Source: Hydractinia symbiolongicarpus
Taxonomy: Eukaryota > Cnidaria > Hydrozoa > Anthoathecata > Hydractiniidae
Length of the DNA stretch: 64,000 bases
Direction of reading: 5' to 3'
Assembly: GCF_029227915.1 (NCBI RefSeq)
Contig: NC_079885.1
Location: 2,790,001-2,854,000, forward strand
In this document: one piece after another, positions 13,860 through 28,080 of the stretch
How the letters are laid out: each line of letters starts with the position of its first letter
Position numbering within the stretch: the first letter of the stretch is position 1
Position numbers and translations under genes: made by a program
The notes under the pieces: generated by a model
Seen by the model: the letters and a program-made list of their open reading frames with translations, nothing else
Told to the model about the DNA's origin: nothing
Databases searched by the model: none

Positions 13860-16800
13860 ATGCGTTTTAGTGGTAAAAAGATAATTTAAAAAATCGTTTT
13901 GGAAATGAGTTTACTCACAGGGTACTTTCTTTGTATACATTCGCCTATACGGGCCAAGCCCGGGATTTACGGGAAATCGCGGGTTTTCGTTTGCCGGCGA
14001 TTAAACCACTTTCATTAAGCGTCTCATCAAAAATAAAAACATTTCTGAAAACTACAAGTCTCGTGCGTTTTAGTGGTGAAAAAATAATTCAAAAAATCGT
14101 TCGGGAAATGGGTTTACTCTCTGGGTACTTTCTTTGTATAATTTTAACTATACAAGCCGAGTCCGGGAATTACGGGAAATCGCGGGTTTTCGTTTGCCGG
14201 CGATTAAACCTCTTTCATTAAGCGTCTCATCAAAAATGAAAACATTTTTGAAAACTACAAGTCTCATGCATTTTAGTGGTGAAAAAAAAATTTAAAAAAT
14301 CATTCGGGAAATGAGTTTACTCCCTGGGTACTTTCTTTGTATACATTCAACTACACGGGCCAAGCCCGGCATTTAGGGGAAATCGCTGGTTTTCGTTTGC
14401 CGGCGATTAAACCTCTTTCATTAAGCGTCTCATCAAAAATGAAAACATTTTTGAAAACTACAAGTCTCATGCGATTTAGTGGTGAAAAGATATTTTAAAA
14501 AATCGTTCTGGAAATGAGTTTACTCACAGGGTACTTTCTTTGTATATACTCGACTATACGGGACAAGCCCGGGATTTACGGGAAATCGTGAGTTTTCGTT
14601 TGCCGGCGATTAAACCTCTTTCATTAAGCGTCTCATTAAGAATGAAAACATTTTTGAAAACTACAAGTCTCATTCGTTCTAGTGGTGCAGAAATAATTTG
14701 AAAAATCGTTCGGGAAATCAGTTTACTCCTTGGGTACTTTCTTTATATACATTCAACTATACGGGCCAAGCCCGGCATAAAGGGAAAATCGCTGGTTTTC
14801 GTTTGCCGGCGATTAAACCTCTTTCATTAAGCGTCTCATCAAAAATGAAAACATTGTTGAAAACTACAAGTCTCATGGGCTTTAGTGGTGAAATAATAAT
14901 TTAAAAAATCGTTCGGGAAATGAGTTTACTCCCTGGGTACTTTCTTTGTATACTTTTGACTATATGGCTGATTCCGGGATTTACGGGAAATTGCAGGTTT
15001 TCGTTTGCCGGCGAATAAACTTCTTTTATTCAGCGTCTCATCAAAAATGAAAACATTTTAGAAAACTACAAGTCTCATGCGTTTTAGTGGTAAAAAGGTA
15101 ATTTAAAAAATCGTTCTGGAAATGAGTTTACTCACAGGGTACTTTCTTTGTATACATTCGACTATAGGGGCCAAGCCCGGGATTTACGGGAAATCACGGG
15201 TTTTCGTTTGCCGGCGATTAAACCACTTTCATCCAGCGTCTCATCAAAAATGAAAACATTTTTGAAAACTACAAGTCTTATGCGTTTTAGTGGTGAAAAA
15301 ATAATTTAAAAAATCGTTCTGGAAATGAGTTTACTCACAGGGTACTTTCTTTGAATACATTGGACTATACGGGCCAAGCCCAGGATTTACAGGAAATCGC
15401 GGGTTTTCGTGTGCCGGCGATTAAACGTCTTTCATTAAGCGTCTCATCAAAAACGAAAACATTTTTGAAAACTGCAAGTCTCATGCGTTTTAGTGGTAAA
15501 AAGATAATTTAAAAAATCGTTTTGGAAATGAGTTTACTCACAGGGTACTTTCTTTGTATACATTCGCCTATACGGGCCAAGCCCGGGATTTACGGGAAAT
15601 CGCGGGTTTTCGTTTGCCGGCGATTAAACCACTTTCATTAAGCGTCTCATCAAAAATAAAAACATTTCTGAAAACTACAAGTCTCGTGCGTTTTAGTGGT
15701 GAAAAAATAATTCAAAAAATCGTTCGGGAAATGGGTTTACTCTCTGGGTACTTTCTTTGTATAATTTTAACTATACAAGCCGAGTCCGGGAATTACGGGA
15801 AATCGCGGGTTTTCGTTTGCCGGCGATTAAACCTCTTTCATTAAGCGTCTCATCAAAAATGAAAACATTTTTGAAAACTACAAGTCTCATGCATTTTAGT
15901 GGTGAAAAAAAAATTTAAAAAATCATTCGGGAAATGAGTTTACTCCCTGGGTACTTTCTTTGTATACATTCAACTACACGGGCCAAGCCCGGCATTTAGG
16001 GGAAATCGCTGGTTTTCGTTTGCCGGCGATTAAACCTCTTTCATTAAGCGTCTCATCAAAAATGAAAACATTTTTGAAAACTACAAGTCTCATGCGATTT
16101 AGTGGTGAAAAGATATTTTAAAAAATCGTTCTGGAAATGAGTTTACTCACAGGGTACTTTCTTTGTATATACTCGACTATACGGGACAAGCCCGGGATTT
16201 ACGGGAAATCGTGAGTTTTCGTTTGCCGGCGATTAAACCTCTTTCATTAAGCGTCTCATTAAGAATGAAAACATTTTTGAAAACTACAAGTCTCATTCGT
16301 TCTAGTGGTGCAGAAATAATTTGAAAAATCGTTCGGGAAATCAGTTTACTCCTTGGGTACTTTCTTTATATACATTCAACTATACGGGCCAAGCCCGGCA
16401 TAAAGGGAAAATCGCTGGTTTTCGTTTGCCGGCGATTAAACCTCTTTCATTAAGCGTCTCATCAAAAATGAAAACATTGTTGAAAACTACAAGTCTCATG
16501 GGCTTTAGTGGTGAAATAATAATTTAAAAAATCGTTCGGGAAATGAGTTTACTCCCTGGGTACTTTCTTTGTATACTTTTGACTATATGGCTGATTCCGG
16601 GATTTACGGGAAATTGCAGGTTTTCGTTTGCCGGCGAATAAACTTCTTTTATTCAGCGTCTCATCAAAAATGAAAACATTTTAGAAAACTACAAGTCTCA
16701 TGCGTTTTAGTGGTAAAAAGATAATTTAAAAAATCGTTCTGGAAATGAGTTTACTCACAGGGTACTTTCTTTGTATACATTCGACTATAGGGGCCAAGCC

Positions 16801-18355
16801 CGGGATTTACGGGAAATCACGGGTTTTCGTTTGCCGGCGATTAAACCACTTTCATCCAGCGTCTCATCAAAAATGAAAACATTTTTGAAAACTACAAGTC
16901 TTATGCGTTTTAGTGGTGAAAAAATAATTTAAAAAATCGTTCTGGAAATGAGTTTACTCACAGGGTACTTTCTTTGAATACATTGGACTATACGGGCCAA
17001 GCCCGGGATTTACAGGAAATCGCGGGTTTTCGTGTGCCGGCGATTAAACGTCTTTCATTAAGCGTCTCATCAAAAATGAAAACATTTTTGAAAACTACAA
17101 GTCTCATGCGTTTTAGTGGTGAAAAAAAAATTAAAAAATCGTTCGGGAAATGAGTTTACTCCCTGGGTACTTTCTTTGTATACATTCGCCTATACGGGCC
17201 AAGCCCGGGATTTACGGGAAATTGCGGGATTTCGCTTGCCGGCGATTAAACCTCTTTCATTAAGCGTCTCATCAAAAACGAAAACATTTTTGAAAACTGC
17301 AAGTCTCATGCGTTTTAGTGGTAAAAAGATAATTTAAAAAATCGTTTTGGAAATGAGTTTACTCACAGGGTACTTTCTTTGTATACATTCGCCTATACGG
17401 GCCAAGCCCGGGATTTACGGGAAATCGCGGGTTTTCGTTTGCCGGCGATTAAACCACTTTCATTAAGCGTCTCATCAAAAATAAAAACATTTCTGAAAAC
17501 TACAAGTCTCGTGCGTTTTAGTGGTGAAAAAATAATTCAAAAAATCGTTCGGGAAATGGGTTTACTCTCTGGGTACTTTCTTTGTATAATTTTAACTATA
17601 CAAGCCGAGTCCGGGAATTACGGGAAATCGCGGGTTTTCGTTTGCCGGCGATTAAACCTCTTTCATTAAGCGTCTCATCAAAAATGAAAACATTTTTGAA
17701 AACTACAAGTCTCATGCATTTTAGTGGTGAAAAAAAAATTTAAAAAATCATTCGGGAAATGAGTTTACTCCCTGGGTACTTTCTTTGTATACATTCAACT
17801 ACACGGGCCAAGCCCGACATTTAGGGGAAATCGCTGGTTTTCGTTTGCCGGCGATTAAACCTCTTTCATTAAGCGTCTCATCAAAAATGAAAACATTTTT
17901 GAAAACTACAAGTCTCATGCGATTTAGTGGTGAAAAGATATTTTAAAAAATCGTTCTGGAAATGAGTTTACTCACAGGGTACTTTCTTTGTATATACTCG
18001 ACTATACGGGACAAGCCCGGGATTTACGGGAAATCGTGAGTTTTCGTTTGCCGGCGATTAAACCTCTTTCATTAAGCGTCTCATTAAGAATGAAAACATT
18101 TTTGAAAACTACAAGTCTCATTCGTTCTAGTGGTGCAGAAATAATTTGAAAAATCGTTCGGGAAATCAGTTTACTCCTTGGGTACTTTCTTTATATACAT
18201 TCAACTATACGGGCCAAGCCCGGCATAAAGGGAAAATCGCTGGTTTTCGTTTGCCGGCGATTAAACCTCTTTCATTAAGCGTCTCATCAAAAATGAAAAC
18301 ATTGTTGAAAACTACAAGTCTCATGGGCTTTAGTGGTGAAATAATAATTTAAAAA
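13860..18355 (+). repeat. 8-monomer HOR (~1,623 bp), three copies, last one interrupted
   Basis: Copies begin near 13.86, 15.48 and 17.3 kb. The first two are offset by 1,623 bp. The third is offset by a further 1,825 bp because one additional monomer (about 17.1-17.3 kb) is present. Marks in each copy are GTGGTAAAAAGATAA, AAAATAAAAACATTTCTG, AGTCTCGTGCG, GAAAAGATATTTTAAAAA, CTCATTAAGAATG and CATTCGTTCTAGTGGTGCAG. The third copy ends at the ATGGGC monomer near 18.35 kb. Confidence 0.8.
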
Positions 18356-18719
18356 ATCGTTCGGGAAATGAGTTTACTCACAGGGTACTTTCTTTGTATA
18401 TACTCGACTATACGGGACAAGCCCGGGATTTACGGGAAATCGTGAGTTTTCGTTTGCCGGCGATTAAACCTCTTTCATTAAGCGTCTCATTAAGAATGAA
18501 AACATTTTTGAAAACTACAAGTCTCATTCGTTCTAGTGGTGCAGAAATAATTTGAAAAATCGTTCGGGAAATCAGTTTACTCCTTGGGTACTTTCTTTAT
18601 ATACATTCAACTATACGGGCCAAGCCCGGCATAAAGGGAAAATCGCTGGTTTTCGTTTGCCGGCGATTAAACCTCTTTCATTAAGCGTCTCATCAAAAAT
18701 GAAAACATTGTTGAAAACT

Positions 18720-21700
18720 ACAAGTCTCATTCGTTCTAGTGGTGCAGAAATAATTTGAAAAATCGTTCGGGAAATCAGTTTACTCCTTGGGTACTTTCTT
18801 TATATACATTCAACTATACGGGCCAAGCCCGGCATAAAGGGAAAATCGCTGGTTTTCGTTTGCCGGCGATTAAACCTCTTTCATTAAGCGTCTCATCAAA
18901 AATGAAAACATTGTTGAAAACTACAAGTCTCATGGGCTTTAGTGGTGAAATAATAATTTAAAAAATCGTTCGGGAAATGAGTTTACTCCCTGGGTACTTT
19001 CTTTGTATACTTTTGACTATATGGCTGATTCCGGGATTTACGGGAAATTGCAGGTTTTCGTTTGCCGGCGAATAAACTTCTTTTATTCAGCGTCTCATCA
19101 AAAATGAAAACATTTTAGAAAACTACAAGTCTCATGCGTTTTAGTGGTAAAAAGATAATTTAAAAAATCGTTCTGGAAATGAGTTTACTCACAGGGTACT
19201 TTCTTTGTATACATTCGACTATAGGGGCCAAGCCCGGGATTTACGGGAAATCACGGGTTTTCGTTTGCCGGCGATTAAACCACTTTCATCCAGCGTCTCA
19301 TCAAAAATGAAAACATTTTTAAAAACTACAAGTCTCATGGGCTTTAGTGGCGAAATAATAATTTAAAAAATCGTTTGGGAAATGAGTTTAGTCCCTGGGT
19401 ACTTTCTTTGTATACTTTTGACAATACGGGCCGAGTCCGGGATTTACGCGAAATCGCAGGTTTTTGTTTGCCGGCGATTAAACTTCTTTTATTCAGCGTC
19501 TCATCAAAAATGAAAACATTTTTGAAAACTACAAGTCTCATGCGTTTTAGTGGTGAAAAAATAATTCAAAAAATCGTTCGGGAAATGGGTTTACTCCCTG
19601 GGTACTTTCTTTGTATAATTTTGACTATACAAGCCGAGTCCGGGAATTACGGGAAATCGCGGGTTTTCTTTTGCCGGAGATTAAACCTCTTTCATTAAGC
19701 GTCTCATCAAAAATGAAAAAATTTTTGAAAACTACAAGTCTCATGCACTTTAGTGGTGAAAAAAAATTTAAAAAATCATTCGGGAAATGAGTTTACTCCC
19801 TGGGTACTTTCTTTGTATACATTCAACTACACGGGCCAAGCCCGGCATTTAGGGGAAATTGCTGGTTTTCGTTTGCCGGCGATTAAACCTCTTTCATTAA
19901 GCGTCTCATCAAAAATGAAAACATTTAAAAAAAAACTACAAGTCTCATGGGCTTTAGTGGTGAAATAATAATTTAAAAAATCGTTCTGGAAATGAGTTTA
20001 CTCACAGGGTACTTTCTTTGTATACATTCGACTATAGGGGCCAAGCCCGGGATTTACGGGAAATCACGGGTTTTCGTTTGCCGGCGATTAAACCACTTTC
20101 ATCCAGCGTCTCATCAAAAATGAAAACATTTTTGAAAACTACAAGTCTCATGCGTTTTAGTGGTGAAAAAATAATTCAAAAAATCGTTCGGGAAATGGGT
20201 TTACTCCCTGGGTACTTTCTTTGTATAATTTTGACTATACAAGCCGAGTCCGGGAATTACGGGAAATCGCGGGTTTTCTTTTGCCGGAGATTAAACCTCT
20301 TTCATTAAGCGTCTCATCAAAAATGAAAACATTTTTGAAAACTACAAGTCTCATTCGTTCTAGTGGTGCAGAAATAATTTGAAAAATCGTTCGGGAAATC
20401 AGTTTACTCCTTGGGTACTTTCTTTATATACATTCAACTATACGGACCAAGCCCGGCATAAAGGGAAAATCGCTGGTTTTCGTTTGCCGGCGATTAAACC
20501 TCTTTCATTAAGCGTCTCATCAAAAATGAAAACATTGTTGAAAACTACAAGTCTCATGGGCTTTAGTGGTGAAATAATAATTTAAAAAATCGTTCGGGAA
20601 ATGAGTTTACTCCCTGGGTACTTTCTTTGTATACTTTTGACTATATGGCTGATTCCGGGATTTACGGGAAATTGCAGGTTTTCGTTTGCCGGCGAATAAA
20701 CTTCTTTTATTCAGCGTCTCATCAAAAATGAAAACATTTTAGAAAACTACAAGTCTCATGCGTTTTAGTGGTAAAAAGATAATTTAAAAAATCGTTCTGG
20801 AAATGAGTTTACTCACAGGGTACTTTCTTTGTATACATTCGACTATAGGGGCCAAGCCCGGGATTTACGGGAAATCACGGGTTTTCGTTTGCCGGCGATT
20901 AAACCACTTTCATCCAGCGTCTCATCAAAAATGAAAACATTTTTAAAAACTACAAGTCTCATGGGCTTTAGTGGCGAAATAATAATTTAAAAAATCGTTT
21001 GGGAAATGAGTTTAGTCCCTGGGTACTTTCTTTGTATACTTTTGACAATACGGGCCGAGTCCGGGATTTACGCGAAATCGCAGGTTTTTGTTTGCCGGCG
21101 ATTAAACTTCTTTTATTCAGCGTCTCATCAAAAATGAAAACATTTTTGAAAACTACAAGTCTCATGCGTTTTAGTGGTGAAAAAATAATTCAAAAAATCG
21201 TTCGGGAAATGGGTTTACTCCCTGGGTACTTTCTTTGTATAATTTTGACTATACAAGCCGAGTCCGGGAATTACGGGAAATCGCGGGTTTTCTTTTGCCG
21301 GAGATTAAACCTCTTTCATTAAGCGTCTCATCAAAAATGAAAAAATTTTTGAAAACTACAAGTCTCATGCACTTTAGTGGTGAAAAAAAATTTAAAAAAT
21401 CATTCGGGAAATGAGTTTACTCCCTGGGTACTTTCTTTGTATACATTCAACTACACGGGCCAAGCCCGGCATTTAGGGGAAATTGCTGGTTTTCGTTTGC
21501 CGGCGATTAAACCTCTTTCATTAAGCGTCTCATCAAAAATGAAAACATTTAAAAAAAAACTACAAGTCTCATGGGCTTTAGTGGTGAAATAATAATTTAA
21601 AAAATCGTTCTGGAAATGAGTTTACTCACAGGGTACTTTCTTTGTATACATTCGACTATAGGGGCCAAGCCCGGGATTTACGGGAAATCACGGGTTTTCG

Positions 21701-21970
21701 TTTGCCGGCGATTAAACCACTTTCATCCAGCGTCTCATCAAAAATGAAAACATTTTTAAAAACTACAAGTCTCATGGGCTTTAGTGGTGAAAAAAAATTT
21801 AAAAAATCATTCGGGAAATGAGTTTACTCCCTGGGTACTTTCTTTGTATACATTCAACTACACGGGCCAAGCCCGGCATTTAGGGGAAATTGCAGGTTTT
21901 CGTTTGCCGGCGAATAAACTTCTTTTATTCAGCGTCTCATCAAAAATGAAAACATTTTAGAAAACTACAA
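18720..21970 (+). repeat. 8-monomer HOR of 1,624 bp, two tandem copies
   Basis: Copies begin near 18.72 and 20.35 kb at a 1,624-bp offset. Each contains the CATTCGTTCTAGTGGTGCAG monomer, TATATGGCTGATTCC, CTATAGGGGCC, GTTTAGTCCCTGGG, AATTCAAAAAATCG, ATGCACTTTAG and CATTTAAAAAAAAACTAC. The private change ATGCACTTTAG (otherwise ATGCATTTTAG) is shared by both copies, so one was copied from the other recently. The match weakens after about 20.1/21.75 kb. Confidence 0.75.
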
Positions 21971-24900
21971 GTCTCATGCGTTTTAGTGGTAAAAAGATAA
22001 TTTAAAAAATCGTTCTGGAAATGAGTTTACTCACAGGGTACTTTCTTTGTATACATTCGACTATAGGGGCCAAGCCCGGGATTTACGGGAAATCACGGGT
22101 TTTCGTTTGCCGGCGATTAAACCACTTTCATCCAGCGTCTCATCAAAAATGAAAACATTTTTAAAAACTACAAGTCTCATGGGCTTTAGTGGCGAAATAA
22201 TAATTTAAAAAATCGTTTGGGAAATGAGTTTAGTCCCTGGGTACTTTCTTTGTATACTTTTGACAATACGGGCCGAGTCCGGGATTTACGCGAAATCGCA
22301 GGTTTTTGTTTGCCGGCGATTAAACTTCTTTTATTCAGCGTCTCATCAAAAATGAAAACATTTTTGAAAACTACAAGTCTCATGCGTTTTAGTGGTGAAA
22401 AAATAATTCAAAAAATCGTTCGGGAAATGGGTTTACTCCCTGGGTACTTTCTTTGTATAATTTTGACTATACAAGCCGAGTCCGGGAATTACGGGAAATC
22501 GCGGGTTTTCTTTTGCCGGAGATTAAACCTCTTTCATTAAGCGTCTCATCAAAAATGAAAAAAATTTTGAAAACTACAAGTCTCATGCATTTTAGTGGTG
22601 AAAAAAAATTTAAAAAATCATTCGGGAAATGAGTTTACTCCCTGGGTACTTTCTTTGTATACATTCAACTACACGGGCCAAGCCCGGCATTTAGGGGAAA
22701 TTGCTGGTTTTCGTTTGCCGGCGATTAAACCTCTTTCATTAAGCGTCTCATCAAAAATGAAAACATTTAAAAAAAAACTACAAGTCTCATGGGCTTTAGT
22801 GGTGAAATAATAATTTAAAAAATCGTTCGGGAAATGAGTTTTATCCCTGGGTACTTTCTTTGTATACTTTTGACTATATGGCTGATTCCGGGATTTACGG
22901 GAAATTGCAGGTTTTCGTTTGCCGGCGAATAAACTTCTTTTATTCAGCGTCTCATCAAAAATGAAAACATTTTTGAAAACTACAAGTCTCATGCGTTTTA
23001 GTGGTGAAAAGATAATTTAAAAAATCGTTCTGGAAATGAGTTTACTCACAGGGTACTTTCTTTGTATACATTCGACTATAGGGACCAAGCCCGGGATTTA
23101 CGGGAAATCACGGGTTTTCGTTTGCCGGCGATTAAACCACTTTCATTCAGCGTCTCATCAAAAATGAAAACATTTTTAAAAACTACAAGTCTCATGGGCT
23201 TTAGTGGCGAAATAATAATTTAAAAAATCGTTTGGGAAATGAGTTTAGTCCCTGGGTACTTTCTTTGTATACTTTTGACAATACAAGCCTAGTCCGGGAT
23301 TTACGGGAAATCGCAGGTTTTTGTTTGCCGGCGATTAAACTTCTTTTATTCAGCGTCTCATCAAAAATGAAAACATTTTTGAAAACTACAAGTCTCATGC
23401 ATTTTAGTGGTGAAAAAAAATTTAAAAAATCATTCGGGAAATGAGTTTACTCCCTGGGTACTTTCTTTGTATACATTCAACTACACGGGCCAAGCCCGGC
23501 ATTTAGGGGAAATTGCTGGTTTTCGTTTGCCGGCGATTAAACCTCTTTCATTAAGCGTCTCATCAAAAATGAAAACATTTTTGAAAACTACAAGTCTCAT
23601 GCGTTTTAGTGGTGAAAAAAAAATTAAAAAATCGTTCGGGAAATGAGTTTACTCCCTGGGTACTTTCTTTGTATACATTCGCCTATACGGGCCACACCCG
23701 GGATTTACGGGAAATTGCGGGATTTCGCTTGCCGGCGATTAAACCTCTTTCATTAAGCTTCTCTTCAAAAACGAAAACATTTTTGAAAACTGCAAGTCTC
23801 ATGCGTTTTAGTGGTGAAAAGATAATTTAAAAAATCGTTTTGGAAATGAGTTTACTCACAGGGTACTTTCTTTGTATACATTCGCCTATACGGGCCGAGT
23901 CCGGGAATTACGGGAAATCGCGGGTTTTCTTTTGCCGGAGATTAAACCTCTTTCATTAAGCGTCTCATCAAAAATGAAAACATTTTTGAAAACTACAAGT
24001 CTCATGCGTTTTAGTGGTGAAAAAATAATTCAAAAAATCGTTCGGGAAATGGGTTTACTCCCTGGGTACTTTCTTTGTATAATTTTGACTATACAAGCCG
24101 AGTCCGGGAATTACGGGAAATCGCGGGTTTTCTTTTGCCGGAGATTAAACCACTTTCATTAAGCGTCTCATCAAAAATGAAAACATTTCTGAAAACTACA
24201 AGTCTCATGGGCTTTAGTGGTGAAATAATAATTTAAAAAATCGTTCGGGAAATCAGTTTACTCCCTGGGTACTTTCTTTGTATACTTTTGACAATACGGG
24301 CCGAGTCTGGGAACTACGGGAAGTCGCGGGTTTTCGTTTGCCGGCGATTAAACTTCTTTTATTCAGCGTCTCATCAGAAATGAAAACATTTTTAAAAACT
24401 ACAAGTCTCATGGGCTTTAGTGGTGAAATAATAATTTAAAAAATCGTTCGGGAAATGAGTTTACTCCCTGGGTACTTTCTTTGTATACTTTTGACTATAT
24501 GGCTCATTCCGGGATTTACGGGAAATTGCAGGTTTTCGTTTGCCGGCGAATAAACTTCTTTTATTCAGTGTCTCATCAAAAATGAAAACATTTTTGAAAA
24601 CTACAAGTCTCATGCGTTTTAGTGGTGAAAAGATAATTTAAAAAATCGTTCTGGAAATGAGTTTACTCAGAGGGTACTTTCTTTGTATACATTCGACTAT
24701 AGGGGCCAAGCCCGGGATTTACGGGAAATCACGGGTTTTCGTTTGCCGGCGATTAAACCACTTTCATTCAGCGTCTCATCAAAAATGAAAACATTTTTAA
24801 AAACTACAAGTCTCATGGGCTTTAGTAGCGAAATAATAATTTAAAAAATCGTTTGGGAAATGAGTTTAGTCCCTGGGTACTTTCTTTGTATACTTTTGAC

Positions 24901-25690
24901 AATACGGGCCGAGTCCGGGATTTACGGGAAATCGCAGTTTTTTGTTTGCCGGCGATTAAACTTATTTTATTCAGCGTCTCATCAAAAATGAAAACATTTT
25001 TGAAAACTACAAGTCTCATGCGTTTTAGTGGTGAAAAAATAATTCAAAAAATCGTTCGGGAAATGGGTTTACTCCCTGGGTACTTTCTTTGTATAATTTT
25101 GACTATACAAGCCGAGTCCGGGAATTACGGGAAATCGCGGGTTTTCTTTTGCCGGAGATTAAACCTCTTTCATTAAGCGTCTCATCAAAAATGAAAACAT
25201 TTTTGAAAACTACAAGTCTCATGCATTTTAGTGGTGAAAAAAATTTAAAAAATCATTCGGGAAACGAGTTTACTCCCTGGGTACTTTCTTTGTATACATT
25301 CAACTACACGGGCCAAGCCCGGCATTTAGGGGAAATTGCTGGTTTTCGTTTGCCGGCGATTAAACCTCTTTAAGCGTCTCATCAAAAATGAAAACATTGT
25401 TGAAAACTACAAGTCTCATTCGTTTTATTGGTGAAAAAATAATTTAAAAAATCGCTCGGGAAATGAGTTTACTCCCTGGGTACTTTCTTTGTATACTTTT
25501 GACAATACGGGCCGAGTCCCGGATTTACGGGAAATCGCAGGTTTTCGTTTGCCGGCGATTAAACTTCTTTTATTCAGCGTCTCATCAAAAATGAAAACAT
25601 TTTTGAAAACTACAAGTCTTATGCGTTTTAGTGGTGAAAAAATAATTTAAAAAATCGTTCTGGAAATGAGTTTACTCACAGGGTACTTTC
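20565..25690 (+). repeat. Segmental duplication within the satellite, copy 2 (~5.1 kb)
   Basis: This is the partner of 7.8-13.5 kb. It lacks three monomers near 23.4 kb, where the AATTCAAAAAATCG monomer of the first copy is skipped and ATGCATTTTAG follows directly. The remaining monomers match one for one, including small indels such as CCTCTTTAAGCG near 25.37 kb. Its left part also belongs to the 8-monomer tandem repeat starting near 18.7 kb. Confidence 0.8.
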
Positions 25691-26460
25691 TTTGAATACA
25701 TTCGACTATAGGGGCCAAGCCCGGGATTTACGGGAAATCACGGGTTTTCGTTTGCCGGCGATTAAACCACTTTCATTCAGCGTCTCATCAAAAATGAAAA
25801 CATTTTTAAAAACTACAAGTCTCATGGGCTTTAGTAGCGAAATAATAATTTAAAAAATCGTTTGGGAAATGAGTTTAGTCCCTGGGTACTTTCTTTGTAT
25901 ACTTTTGACAATACGGGCCGAGTCCGGGATTTACGGGAAATCGCAGTTTTTTGTTTGCCGGCGATTAAACTTATTTTATTCAGCGTCTCATCAAAAATGA
26001 AAACATTTTTGAAAACTACAAGTCTCATGCGTTTTAGTGGTGAAAAAATAATTCAAAAAATCGTTCGGGAAATGGGTTTACTCCCTGGGTACTTTCTTTG
26101 TATAATTTTGACTATACAAGCCGAGTCCGGGAATTACGGGAAATCGCGGGTTTTCTTTTGCCGGAGATTAAACCTCTTTCATTAAGCGTCTCATCAAAAA
26201 TGAAAACATTTTTGAAAACTACAAGTCTCATGCATTTTAGTGGTGAAAAAAATTTAAAAAATCATTCGGGAAACGAGTTTACTCCCTGGGTACTTTCTTT
26301 GTATACATTCAACTACACGGGCCAAGCCCGGCATTTAGGGTAAATTGCTGGTTTTCGTTTGCCGGCGATTAAACCTCTTTAAGCGTCTCATCAAAAATGA
26401 AAACATTGTTGAAAACTACAAGTCTCATTCGTTTTATTGGTGAAAAAATAATTTAAAAAA
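24690..26460 (+). repeat. Tandem duplication of a 5-monomer unit (1,009 bp)
   Basis: The unit carries TTAGTAGCGAAATAA, GCAGTTTTTTGTTTG, AATTCAAAAAATCG, ATGCATTTTAG with GGGAAACGAG, and the 4-bp-deleted CCTCTTTAAGCG. It occurs twice at an offset of 1,009 bp (five monomers minus small deletions). The single-copy equivalent in the paired block lies near 12.5-13.3 kb, so the tandem event came after the large duplication or was lost on the other side. Confidence 0.75.
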
Positions 26461-26789
26461 TCGCTCGGGAAATGAGTTTACTCCCTGGGTACTTTCTTTG
26501 TATACTTTTGACAATACGGGCCGAGTCCCGGATTTACGGGAAATCGCGGGTTTTCGTGTGCCGGCGATTAAACGTCTTTCATTAAGCGTCTCATCAAAAA
26601 TGAAAATATTTTTGAAAACTACAAGTCTCATGCGTTTTAGTGGTGAAAAAATAATTTAAAAAATCGTTCTGGAAATGAGTTTACTCACAGGGTACTTTCT
26701 TTGAATACATTCGACTATACGGGCCAAGCCCGGGATTTACAGGAAATCGCGGGTTTTCGTGTGCCGGCGATTAAACGTCTTTCATTAAG

Positions 26790-28080
26790 CGTCTCATCAA
26801 AAATGAAAACATTTTTGAAAACTACAAGTCTCATGCGTTTTAGTGGTGAAAAAAAAATTAAAAAATCGTTCGGGAAATGAGTTTACTCCCTGGGTACTTT
26901 CTTTGTATACATTCGCCTATACGGGCCAAGCCCGGGATTTACGGGAAATTGCGGGATTTCGCTTGCCGGCGATTAAACCTCTTTCATTAAGCGTCTCATC
27001 AAAAACGAAAACATTTTTGAAAACTGCAAGTCTCATGCGTTTTAGTGGTAAAAAGATAATTTAAAAAATCGTTTTGGAAATGAGTTTACTCACAGGGTAC
27101 TTTCTTTGTATACATTCGCCTATACGGGCCAAGCCCGGGATTTACGGGAAATCGCGGGTTTTCGTTTGCCGGCGATTAAACCACTTTCATTAAGCGTCTC
27201 ATCAAAAATAAAAACATTTCTGAAAACTACAAGTCTCGTGCGTTTTAGTGGTGAAAAAATAATTCAAAAAATCGTTCGGGAAATGGGTTTACTCTCTGGG
27301 TACTTTCTTTGTATAATTTTAACTATACAAGCCGAGTCCGGGAATTACGGGAAATCGCGGGTTTTCGTTTGCCGGCGATTAAACCTCTTTCATTAAGCGT
27401 CTCATCAAAAATGAAAACATTTTTGAAAACTACAAGTCTCATGCATTTTAGTGGTGAAAAAAAAATTTAAAAAATCATTCGGGAAATGAGTTTACTCCCT
27501 GGGTACTTTCTTTGTATACATTCAACTACACGAGCCAAGCCCGGCATTTAGGGGAAATCGCTGGTTTTCGTTTGCCGGCGATTAAACCTCTTTCATTAAG
27601 CGTCTCATCAAAAATGAAAACATTTTTGAAAACTACAAGTCTCATGCGATTTAGTGGTGAAAAGATATTTTAAAAAATCGTTCTGGAAATGAGTTTACTC
27701 ACAGGGTACTTTCTTTGTATATACTCGACTATACGGGACAAGCCCGGGATTTACGGGAAATCGTAAGTTTTCGTTTGCCGGCGATTAAACCTCTTTCATT
27801 AAGCGTCTCATTAAGAATGAAAACATTTTTGAAAACTACAAGTCTCATTCGTTCTAGTGGTGCAGAAATAATTTGAAAAATCGTTCGGGAAATCAGTTTA
27901 CTCCTTGGGTACTTTCTTTATATACATTCAACTATACGGGCCAAGCCCGGCATAAAGGGAAAATCGCTGGTTTTCGTTTGCCGGCGATTAAACCTCTTTC
28001 ATTAAGCGTCTCATCAAAAATGAAAACATTGTTGAAAACTACAAGTCTCATGCGTTTTAGTGGTGAAAAAATAATTTAAA
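26790..28080 (+). repeat. Further copy of the 13.7-14.9 kb satellite block
   Basis: It matches about 13.67-14.88 kb at an offset of 13,175 bp and about 17.1-18.3 kb at 9,727 bp. The same monomer series and private variants are present (AGTCTCGTGCG, GATATTTTAAAAA, CATTAAGAATG, CATTCGTTCTAG). Reading frames in the copies are nearly identical, which fits recent copying rather than selection on a protein. Confidence 0.75.
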
